Source: Algibacter miyuki (GTDB taxonomy: Bacteria; Bacteroidota; Bacteroidia; Flavobacteriales; Flavobacteriaceae). Taken from it: DNA of 64,000 bases. The DNA lies in the NCBI RefSeq assembly GCF_042427745.1, contig NZ_JBHMFA010000004.1; one strand, given 5' to 3'. Positions 35,516 to 42,671 of the stretch are shown piece after piece. The position numbers were made by a program, and so were the translations under genes. Under the pieces are notes generated by a model. The model ran no database searches, had not been told where the DNA came from, and saw only the letters and a list, made by a program, of their open reading frames with translations. Positions within the stretch are counted from its first letter, which is position 1. The number at the start of each line of letters is the position of its first letter.

Positions 35516-36079
35516 TTAAGATATGATCTGCGAACATAATTGTTTTGTTTCTTTTATTGGCCAATTGTCTTGGTGTAAATGGCTTTCGCCAACAGCGCCT
35601 TCGTAGAGTAAGTATATTTGTCTGGCAAGAGATTTAACTTGGGCTTCTTTTACATTTTCTAAATTATTCGTAATAAGTTTTGATATTAAATCAATAAAAC
35701 TATGTTTTTGCGATTGAATTTCTGCTCTTATAATTTCGTTGTCTTTCGGAATTTCAGAAACGGTTTTAATACACCAACAACCGTTAAAATCTTTATCTTT
35801 GAAAAAGAGTTCAAGAAAATCAAAAATAGCTAAAATTTGAGCTTTTCCTTTTGGTTTAGATGCGGTGTAGGCTTCTATATCTTCAATAAAACTTGTGTTT
35901 TTATATTTAAGATAAGCTAGGCAAATTTCTTCTTTAGATTTAAAATGATTGTAAAGCGTTGCTTTTGCAATACCAGCTTCTGAAATAATTTCATTGATTC
36001 CTGTGGAGTTATAACCGTTCTGATAAAATAAGAACGAAGCCGTTTCAATGATTCTATTTTTTATTTCAGAATGTTTCAT
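35516..36079 (-). CDS. TetR/AcrR-family regulator
   Basis: A 187-aa regulator. The N-terminal helix-turn-helix is YNSTGINEIISEAGIAKATLYNHFKSKEE (helices 2 and 3 at residues 22-46). The larger C-terminal ligand domain has a CWCIKTVSEI segment typical of the YxaF/LmrA-like group. Matching palindromes upstream of this gene and of the next gene (SDR) suggest that it represses itself and the dehydrogenase. The inducer is unknown. Confidence 0.92.
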   Translation of the reverse strand: MKHSEIKNRIIETASFLFYQNGYNSTGINEIISEAGIAKATLYNHFKSKEEICLAYLKYKNTSFIEDIEAYTASKPKGKAQILAIFDFLELFFKDKDFNGCWCIKTVSEIPKDNEIIRAEIQSQKHSFIDLISKLITNNLENVKEAQVKSLARQIYLLYEGAVGESHLHQDNWPIKETKQLCSQIIS

Positions 36080-36083
36080 ACTG

Positions 36084-36091
36084 CAAATATA
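36084..36091 (-). promoter_or_regulatory. -7 promoter element of tetR
   Basis: On the minus strand TATATTTG is an exact TAnnTTTG match 4 nt before the ATG region; the -33 site, about 19 bp upstream, falls inside the palindrome at 36108-36121, giving a simple means of repression. Confidence 0.6.
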
Positions 36092-36107
36092 TATAAATTA
36101 TTTATAA

Positions 36108-36121
36108 ACAGACAGGTCTGT
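36108..36121. promoter_or_regulatory. TetR-type operator before tetR
   Basis: ACAGAC-AG-GTCTGT has the same 6-bp arms as the site at 35482, differing only in the two central bases, and covers the expected -33 position of the tetR promoter. Confidence 0.82.
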
Positions 36122-36202
36122 CTGTTTTTTTGTTTTAAGATGATAAAAAAGGGGAATCTACATATTGTAAACACCTCCGATTCCTATATTTAAATAAGAC
36201 TT

Positions 36203-37609
36203 TTATTTTAAAAAACTTCGAATGCCGTAGCTCGCTAAAACACCTTCGCCAGTTGCAGCTGCCACCTGTGCAATAGCACCTTCACGACAATCGCCTGCTG
36301 CAAATATACCTTTTACTGAAGTTTCAGCTAGTCCTTTCGTTTGAATAAAACCTCGTGAATCTAAATCGACTATATTTTTAAAAGATTGTGTATTTGGAAT
36401 TAAACCAATAAATATAAATAATCCATCGGCTGTTAATACCGATTCCTCTTGGGTTTCATTGTCTTTTAGTTTCACGCCTTCAAATAAGCCTTTATCATCT
36501 GAGATAAATTCAAGAGATGATTTATTCATGTGAGTTGAAATATTTTCAATACTTTCTAGTTTTTCAACATAGGTTTTAGAGGCTGAAAAATATTTAGAAC
36601 GATGCACTATTTTAACGCTTTTACAAAAACCAGCTAAAAAGATACCTTCTTCAAGTGCTGAATTTCCACCGCCAATAACGATAATATCTTTGTCTCTGTA
36701 AAATGCACCATCGCAAGTGGCACAAAAGTGAATACCCGATCCAATTAAGGCTTCTTCGTTTGGAATACCTAATTTTCTATAAGTAGAACCCGTAGATAAC
36801 ACGACAGATTTACCTAAATAGGTGTCGCCTTTTGTTTTTATTGAAAAGAGATTATCTTTTTTCTCAATATTAACAACTTCTTCGCCTGTTTTAATCGTGG
36901 CTCCGTAAGTTTTGGCTTGTTCTTCCATTTTCTCCATTAATAATGGTCCTGAGATAGACTGAAACCCTGGGTAATTTTCAATTTTTTCGGTTAAAAAAGC
37001 ATTGCCACCAATGGTTGATTTCTCTAAAATCAAAGTATCAAAACGATCCCTTTGTGCATATATGGAAGTGGTTAAACCAGCCGCGCCTCCCCCAATAATA
37101 ATAGTGTCGAAAATTTTGTGTTGCTTTTCAATATTTATGGAAAGTAATTTGGTAAGTTCTGTGTTGTCTGGGTTGGTGTAAGGTTTGCTGTTAATTAAAA
37201 CGGTAGGAATAATACGTTTACCGTTATTAATTTCTTCCACTTTTTCTGTGGCCCAATCGTGTTGGTCTACATCAATAAATTCGAAATTAATGCCATTGTC
37301 TCTCAAAAAACTTTTTGCTCGTCGGCAATCTGGGCACCAATCGGCACCAAATAATTGTACGTGGCCTACAGCATTTATTCCTAAAACGCTTGCTAACTGA
37401 ATATTGTCTGGATTGGTATAAGATTTGTCGTCAATAATAATGGTTGGAATAATCCGTTTGCCATTGTTTATGGCTTCAACTTGGGCTGTGGCTTCTTTAT
37501 CTAAATCGACATCTACAAAAGTAAAATCGATATTATTTTCTTTTAAATAGGCTTTAGCTCTTCTACAATCTGGGCACCAATCGGCACCATACAATAAGAT
37601 GTTGTTCAT
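36203..37609 (-). CDS. Tandem glutaredoxin-thioredoxin reductase fusion
   Basis: A 468-aa disulfide reductase with three modules. Residues 1-78 and 80-158 are two similar glutaredoxin-like domains, each beginning GADWCPDCRRAK (Cys12/15 and Cys92/95) and sharing NNGKRIIPT and the YTNPDN segment. From residue 165 comes a thioredoxin reductase-like flavoenzyme with FAD motif IIGGGAAGLT, redox site CATC (Cys296/299), nucleotide motif VIGGGNSALEEG and the late FAAGD motif. The usual HRRxxxR 2'-phosphate site reads HRSKYFS, so NADPH preference is doubtful. The fusion suggests that the reductase passes electrons to its own glutaredoxin heads. Confidence 0.92.
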   Translation of the reverse strand: MNNILLYGADWCPDCRRAKAYLKENNIDFTFVDVDLDKEATAQVEAINNGKRIIPTIIIDDKSYTNPDNIQLASVLGINAVGHVQLFGADWCPDCRRAKSFLRDNGINFEFIDVDQHDWATEKVEEINNGKRIIPTVLINSKPYTNPDNTELTKLLSINIEKQHKIFDTIIIGGGAAGLTTSIYAQRDRFDTLILEKSTIGGNAFLTEKIENYPGFQSISGPLLMEKMEEQAKTYGATIKTGEEVVNIEKKDNLFSIKTKGDTYLGKSVVLSTGSTYRKLGIPNEEALIGSGIHFCATCDGAFYRDKDIIVIGGGNSALEEGIFLAGFCKSVKIVHRSKYFSASKTYVEKLESIENISTHMNKSSLEFISDDKGLFEGVKLKDNETQEESVLTADGLFIFIGLIPNTQSFKNIVDLDSRGFIQTKGLAETSVKGIFAAGDCREGAIAQVAAATGEGVLASYGIRSFLK

Positions 37610-37752
37610 GTTTTTATGAATTTGGTTAGTAGGTTTTTTATAAAATATAGCAATTTAACGGCAAATCAATTTAGGTAAATTTTCTTACAGCTCAAAATTT
37701 AATAAGGTGTAGCTTAATATGTATCATACTGAATAATGCTTAACGGAATGAA

Positions 37753-38715
37753 TTAGAGTTTAAAGACATCATTGATTTTACCTATTTTAAATCCTTGTTC
37801 TATGACATCTTTATGAGCTTTACTATTCGTATTAATTACTGGATTTGTATGGTTGAAATGAATAAAAACGACTTTGCTTCTATCTTGCTTTTTTAGAGAT
37901 TTAAACTGCTCTAAACTTTCTATAATAAATGGGTGAGCAATTTCGCTAATAGGTCTGTTGTTAATTTCTTGTCCGCTATAAAAGGTAGCATCCAAAAAGG
38001 CATAATCTACTTTTTTAATTTCATCGGTTATGTTTTTATTCCATTTAGCCCATTTGTCGATATCGGGAATAAATAGCGCCGTTTTATTAGGGCCAGAAAT
38101 ACGATAACCAACGGTTTCTGAAAACTCATCGCGATGCGGAACTAAAATAGGAGTAACGCTTATCGATTTGGATAATTGAACAGGTTTTTCATTTTCTAAT
38201 AATTCGAGTTTTATATTGCTATTGCTTACTAATTGGCTCCACGGCCCGTTTTCAGTAAGAAATGTTTTCATGTTAGGCATAGCGTATACGGGCATATTTT
38301 TACTATTCATGGCTTCTTTGCCAAGAAACATTAAACCTGTATAGTGCCCTATATGGGCATGTGTTAAAAAAATACCATCTGCTAATTCTTGCTCTGTTTG
38401 CTTGTTATATTTGATAAGCATTTTCATTTGAGTTGCAATATCTGGCGTTGCTTCAAAAAGATAACTTTTATTATTTTCGGTATCAATTAATCCTAATGAA
38501 ACTATTTTTCTAGTAGGGTCTGGATTTTTAAATAGATTGACGCAACAGTCTTTTTTACAGCCAATTTGTGGCGATCCGGCATCTTGTATTGTTCCAAGAA
38601 TAACAAGGGATGTATTATCTATTATTGTTTCTTCTGGGATGTTTTTTGCTAAAACTTTTTTATTGGAACAAGACAGAATAAATACTGTGAAAAATAAGAT
38701 GTAATATTTACTCAT
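37753..38715 (-). CDS. PqqB-like metallo-beta-lactamase-fold lipoprotein
   Basis: Secreted metallohydrolase-fold protein, 320 aa, with lipobox Cys16 (FILSCSNK). Its opening VILGTIQDAGSPQIGC and KKDCC resembles PqqB-type proteins, and the metal loop reads THAHIGHYTGL, where the usual HxHxDH is HAHIGH. Later His and Asp positions (VPHRDEF, IPDIDKW, FLDATFY, FIHFNHTNP) are as in the family. No other pqq genes are nearby, so a role in PQQ synthesis is unlikely; periplasmic hydrolase activity is the safer guess. Confidence 0.82.
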   Translation of the reverse strand: MSKYYILFFTVFILSCSNKKVLAKNIPEETIIDNTSLVILGTIQDAGSPQIGCKKDCCVNLFKNPDPTRKIVSLGLIDTENNKSYLFEATPDIATQMKMLIKYNKQTEQELADGIFLTHAHIGHYTGLMFLGKEAMNSKNMPVYAMPNMKTFLTENGPWSQLVSNSNIKLELLENEKPVQLSKSISVTPILVPHRDEFSETVGYRISGPNKTALFIPDIDKWAKWNKNITDEIKKVDYAFLDATFYSGQEINNRPISEIAHPFIIESLEQFKSLKKQDRSKVVFIHFNHTNPVINTNSKAHKDVIEQGFKIGKINDVFKL

Positions 38716-38796
38716 TTACGATTGTACTTAATTATTTTATGATTAAAGGAAGTTACTCAAATTAATTAGTAATATCAAGTGAGTCATATAAATAAA

Positions 38797-39456
38797 TTAA
38801 TGGTTGTCTTTTAATAGTGCCTTCGGAAAATTAGCTTTAAACCTGTTTAATCTTGGTACCGATACATTACGAATGTAACCATTTTCCGGATGGCGTTTTT
38901 CATAGTTTTGGTGATAATCTTCGGCAACCCAGAACTTTTGAAACGGATAAATTTCTGCGGCAATTTTGATGTTGAGCTTTTTTTCTAAGGCTTCTTTTTT
39001 GCTTACAATAACTTGCTTTTGTGCATCGTTTTGGTAAAAGAGGATAGAACGGTATTGCGAACCTCTGTCATTTCCTTGTCCGTTAACTTGAGTTAGATTT
39101 TGAGATGCGAAATATACATCAACCAAGGTCTCAAAACTAACCACTTCGGGATCGTAAATGATTTCTACAGCTTCAGCATGTCCTGTTTTGCCGGTGTTAC
39201 TGGCTGCGTAGGTTGGGTTTTTTGTATGGCCACCAGAATAGCCCGAAATGGACTCATCGACACCTTTTACGCTTTCGTATATGGCTTCTACGCACCAAAA
39301 GCATCCGCTGGCAAAGTAGGCACGAGCTTTTCCTTTTTTTATGGCAACTTCTACTGGTTGGGCTTGTTGTACGTTTTGTTGTGCTTTACTGGTTTGTGCT
39401 GTGTTTTGGCAGCTAAATAATAAGGCTAGGGCTAGTATTGGGATAATATGTTTCAT
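38797..39456 (-). CDS. msrA: Peptide-methionine (S)-S-oxide reductase, lipoprotein form
   Basis: Repairs oxidised methionine. The catalytic motif is GCFWCVEA with Cys52, followed by GYSGGHTKNPTY, GHAEAVEIIYDP, NDRGSQYRS and EDYHQNYEKRHP. A lipoprotein signal with Cys16 (LALLFSCQN) places it in the periplasm or on a membrane, unlike the cytoplasmic E. coli enzyme. It is the third gene of a minus-strand group with the Grx-TrxR fusion and the PqqB-like protein, though each has enough upstream space for its own promoter. Confidence 0.95.
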   Translation of the reverse strand: MKHIIPILALALLFSCQNTAQTSKAQQNVQQAQPVEVAIKKGKARAYFASGCFWCVEAIYESVKGVDESISGYSGGHTKNPTYAASNTGKTGHAEAVEIIYDPEVVSFETLVDVYFASQNLTQVNGQGNDRGSQYRSILFYQNDAQKQVIVSKKEALEKKLNIKIAAEIYPFQKFWVAEDYHQNYEKRHPENGYIRNVSVPRLNRFKANFPKALLKDNH

Positions 39457-39592
39457 GAAATATATTTTGTTCTCAGGGTTTAGACGTATAAAGTTATGAA
39501 AACTTAAAATGAGTTATGTAAAATTAATTGGCAGGTTATTTTAGAATAGGCTTTTTGATGGCAAGTTATTCTGTTTTTTAGCAATGTGGCTC

Positions 39593-39674
39593 GCGATAGG
39601 GATTGCAACGGTAGCTTTTGGCGAGGCGCGCATCGAGCCAAAACTTTAGAGGAAAGCCCGCCCGAAGGGATCGC
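39593..39674. ncRNA. Structured intergenic element, possible conserved RNA or repeat
   Basis: This 82-nt GC-richer tract folds into a clover-like shape: an outer stem GCGAT/ATCGC closes it and an inner stem TTTTGGC/GCCAAAA with a GC-rich loop lies within. The segments GATAGGGATTG, AGAGGAAAGCCCGCCCGAAG and the terminal GGGATCGC resemble a conserved intergenic element I associate with flavobacterial genomes; I cannot give its formal name. A 61-codon open frame across it (39504-39689, minus) is a by-product of this sequence. It sits between msrA and the terminator of the next gene. Confidence 0.5.
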
Positions 39675-39690
39675 TAAAAATTTAGGCATA

Positions 39691-39725
39691 AAAAAAAGCC
39701 TCTAGATTAACTAAAGGCTTTTTTT
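39691..39725 (-). terminator. Terminator after the coiled-coil gene
   Basis: AAAAAAAGCCT (39691-39701) pairs with AGGCTTTTTTT (39715-39725) around a 13-nt loop. On the minus strand it follows the coiled-coil gene's stop at 39742 by 17 bp and has a strong T tail; it would also work on the plus strand. Confidence 0.85.
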
Positions 39726-39741
39726 ATGTATTGAAAATGGA

Positions 39742-40521
39742 TTATAGTTTAGAAAACATTTTTTCCATTTTTGCTCTTTGCTCTTCGGCTAAAGCGGCGT
39801 CTACTAAAATACGTCCACTGTGCTCATCGGTAATAACCTTTTTGCGTGAAGCAATTTCTACTTGCACTTGCGGTGGAATAGTAAAGAAAGACCCTCCAGA
39901 TGCACCTCTTTCGATTGGTACAACGGCTAAACCATTCTTCACGTTTTTGCGAATTCTATTGTAAGCTGCAACTAAACGAGCTTCGATTTGCGTTTTGTAA
40001 TCTTCAGATTTTTGAATTAATGCTAGCTCTTCCTTTTCGGTTTCTGCTAAAATAGCGTCTAATTCGTTTTTCTTGTGTTTCAGGTGTGTTTGGCGTTCTT
40101 TTAAACGGTCTTTAGTGTCTGAAATAACAACTTTCTTTTGCTCGATTTGAACTTTGAATTCTTTAATGTGCTTTTCAGCTAATTCAATTTCTAATTCTTG
40201 AAATTCTACTTCTTTTGTTAAAGAGTTGAATTCACGATTGTTACGAACGTTTTTTTGTTGCTCACTGTATTTTTTAATTAAAGTTTTAGCTTCTTCAATT
40301 AAATTTTTCTTTCCAGTGATGTCGTTGTCTATAACTTCCAAACTTGCAACAAGTTTTTCTAATCGTATATTTAAGCCAGCAACTTCATCTTCTAAATCTC
40401 GAACTTCTAAAGGCAGTTCTCCTCGAACATTTCTTATTTCATCTATACGAGAATCAATGATTTGCAAATCGTATAAAGCTCTTAAGCGCTCCTCAACAGT
40501 TACTTCTTTCTTTTTAGCCAT
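39742..40521 (-). CDS. Coiled-coil protein with degenerate C-terminal zinc ribbon
   Basis: A 259-aa soluble protein. Residues 25-180 form a long antiparallel coiled coil. The tail matches the C4 zinc ribbon (zf-RING_7) family in the segments FFTIPPQVQVEI and HSGRILV, but the metal-binding cysteines are absent: the usual CGG..F reads SGGSF, and CEHCGR reads DEHSGR. There is no Cys in the whole ribbon. Such Cys-free versions may be usual in this lineage. Some relatives are linked to nucleic acid or secretion functions; the role here is unknown. It lies 3 bp after the Nif3-like gene. Confidence 0.85.
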   Translation of the reverse strand: MAKKKEVTVEERLRALYDLQIIDSRIDEIRNVRGELPLEVRDLEDEVAGLNIRLEKLVASLEVIDNDITGKKNLIEEAKTLIKKYSEQQKNVRNNREFNSLTKEVEFQELEIELAEKHIKEFKVQIEQKKVVISDTKDRLKERQTHLKHKKNELDAILAETEKEELALIQKSEDYKTQIEARLVAAYNRIRKNVKNGLAVVPIERGASGGSFFTIPPQVQVEIASRKKVITDEHSGRILVDAALAEEQRAKMEKMFSKL

Positions 40522-40524
40522 ATT

Positions 40525-41619
40525 TTAAAAATACTTAACAGGATTGGTATTTATCTTTGATAAAATGATTGCAAAATTAGTGATTTTTTTTGTAAGATAC
40601 ACAACTAAAAGATTTTTTGTGAACTGTTCACTTTCGTAATGCCCAATATCGGCCAATAGAATTTGGTTTTCGGCCATAAAAAAGTCGTGATATTTTAAAT
40701 CGGCCGTTACAAAAGCATCAGCACCAGCTGCTTTAGCGGCATTAATTGCGAAGCTGCCCGAGCCGCCTAAAACGGCTACTTTTTTTATGTTTTTATTTGT
40801 AAATGCGGAGTGACGGATAAATCCGGTGTTCATTTTAGTTTTTAAATGGCTTAAAAAGGCAGACTGTTCCATTGGGGTTTGAAATTCGCCAATCATGCCC
40901 ATGCCAATATGTTGGTTTTTGTTTTCTAGGGTGGTTATTTCGTATGCTATTTCCTCGTAAAAATCCATTTTAAATAGCGTATCTAAAATTTTTGATTCTA
41001 GATGTTTTGCGAAGGTTACGGTTATTTTAGTTTCCTTGGCTATTTCTGTTTTTCCTTTTTCGCCTATAACGGGGTTGGAGTTTTCGTTGCCATTATAAGT
41101 GCCAATGCCGTTGGTATTAAAACTGCACTGGGTGTAATTACCAATACTACCGGCTCCTGCAGCAAATAAAGCGTTTCGTACGGCGTTAGCGTCATTTTCT
41201 GGAGCATAAGTGGTTAGTTTTTTTATAGTACCACTTTGTGGTGTTAAAATGTGTTGGTTTATAAGTTCGAGTTGATTGCAAATCATGTGGTTTACACCTT
41301 GCGAAGCGTTATCTAATGCAGTGTGCATACTGTATATGGCAATATCGTTTTTAATAGCTTTTAATACCACGCGCTCGACATAGTTTTTGCCGGTTATTTT
41401 TTTTAATCCTTTAAAAATAATAGGGTGGAAGCTTATTATTAAGTTGCAATTTTCGGCAATAGCCTCGTCTACTACGGCTTCTAAAGTATCTAAAGTAACT
41501 AAAACACCGGTGAGCTTGGCATGTTTATCACCAACAAGAAGCCCTACATTATCAAAGTCTTCGGCGTAAGCCAATGGCGCTAATTCTTCTAAATGATTTA
41601 TAACGTCTTGAATAATCAT
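40525..41619 (-). CDS. Nif3-like dinuclear metal centre protein
   Basis: A 364-aa Nif3/YqfO-family protein, thought to bind two metals in a hexameric toroid; possibly GTP cyclohydrolase I type 2-like. Metal-binding signatures are FDNVGLLVGD at the N terminus, ISFHPIIFKGLKKI, SMHTALDNA and the C-terminal DIGHYESEQ. The middle section (about 140-250) is the PII-like insert found in the longer members. The function remains unclear in the family generally. It is co-directional with the coiled-coil gene downstream and divergent from lpxK. Confidence 0.93.
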   Translation of the reverse strand: MIIQDVINHLEELAPLAYAEDFDNVGLLVGDKHAKLTGVLVTLDTLEAVVDEAIAENCNLIISFHPIIFKGLKKITGKNYVERVVLKAIKNDIAIYSMHTALDNASQGVNHMICNQLELINQHILTPQSGTIKKLTTYAPENDANAVRNALFAAGAGSIGNYTQCSFNTNGIGTYNGNENSNPVIGEKGKTEIAKETKITVTFAKHLESKILDTLFKMDFYEEIAYEITTLENKNQHIGMGMIGEFQTPMEQSAFLSHLKTKMNTGFIRHSAFTNKNIKKVAVLGGSGSFAINAAKAAGADAFVTADLKYHDFFMAENQILLADIGHYESEQFTKNLLVVYLTKKITNFAIILSKINTNPVKYF

Positions 41620-41666
41620 ATTTAATTAAGTTTTACTTCAAAGATAAAATAATTACTTTCGTTGTG

Positions 41667-42671
41667 ATGAAATTATTAAGATACCTTTTGTTTCCCGTGA
41701 TGCCCATTTATTATTTGGTGACTTGGTTGCGGAATAAGTTGTTTGATTTAGGCTTTAAAAAATCTAAGTCTTACGATTTTCCGGTGATTTGTGTAGGGAA
41801 TTTAAGTACGGGAGGCACCGGAAAAACACCAATGATTGAGTATTTGATTAAGTTGTTGAAGGCAGACTTTAAGATTGCTACATTGAGTCGAGGATATAAA
41901 CGAAAAAGTAAAGGGTTTCAGTTAGGAAATGACAACGCTTCCGCGGAAGTTTTGGGCGATGAGCCTTTTCAGTTTTACAATAAATTTAAGGACGACGTTT
42001 TGGTGGCAGTGGATGCTGATAGGCAAAATGGAATTGAAAAGTTGATGGCTTTGGGAAATACACCTGATGTTATTTTGCTAGATGATGCTTTTCAGCACCG
42101 AAAGGTAAAAGCGGGTTTTAATATATTACTTACCACTTATGAGAATCCATATTTTAAGGATGTGGTTTTACCAACCGGGAATTTACGAGAACCTAGACGT
42201 GGCGCAAATAGAGCACAGGTAATTGTGGTGACTAAATGTCCGAGTAATTTATCTGAAAATGAAAAACAACAGATTTTCAAATGTATTGCTCCTAATAAAA
42301 ATCAACAAGTATTTTTTAGTGCTATTACTTATGCCGATTGTTTATTTTCTGATAAAGAGCGCTTAGAGATTAATGCATTAAACACGTTTACTTTGGTTAC
42401 AGGAATTGCGAATCCGAAACCTTTAGTTGATTTTTTAGAATCTAAAAACTTAAAGTTTGAGCATTTAAATTTTAACGATCATCACGATTTTTCTGAAATT
42501 GAAATTGAAGAACTTAGCAAAAAAGAATTAATTCTTACTACTGAAAAGGACTATATGCGCCTTAAAGATTACGCATCTTTAAAGGGTAAGTTGTTTTACT
42601 TACCAATAACCGTTTCTGTTGATAGGGAAGCCGAATTTATACGTGTTTTAAAGTTGTATTTAAAGGCTTAA
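41667..42671 (+). CDS. lpxK: Tetraacyldisaccharide 4'-kinase
   Basis: Inner-membrane kinase that phosphorylates the 4' position of the lipid A disaccharide, acting after LpxB (encoded at 671). A membrane-associated N terminus (LLFPVMPIYYLVTW) precedes the P-loop VGNLSTGGTGKTP at about residues 43-55. The family motifs VILLDDAFQHRKV and NLREPRRGANRA follow. I start at ATG 41667 rather than GTG 41664. It has 334 aa, the usual length. Its stop overlaps the convergent histidine kinase stop by 4 bp. Confidence 0.95.
   Translation: MKLLRYLLFPVMPIYYLVTWLRNKLFDLGFKKSKSYDFPVICVGNLSTGGTGKTPMIEYLIKLLKADFKIATLSRGYKRKSKGFQLGNDNASAEVLGDEPFQFYNKFKDDVLVAVDADRQNGIEKLMALGNTPDVILLDDAFQHRKVKAGFNILLTTYENPYFKDVVLPTGNLREPRRGANRAQVIVVTKCPSNLSENEKQQIFKCIAPNKNQQVFFSAITYADCLFSDKERLEINALNTFTLVTGIANPKPLVDFLESKNLKFEHLNFNDHHDFSEIEIEELSKKELILTTEKDYMRLKDYASLKGKLFYLPITVSVDREAEFIRVLKLYLKA

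Noticed and set aside
37753..38715. PQQ biosynthesis gene pqqB
   Set aside because: The similarity is to the fold and opening motif only, the protein is a lipoprotein, and no pqqA, pqqC, pqqD or pqqE is nearby.
39504..39689. A 61-codon open frame on the minus strand
   Set aside because: It runs through the structured intergenic element and has no protein-like features; the open frame is a side effect of the GC-rich repeat.
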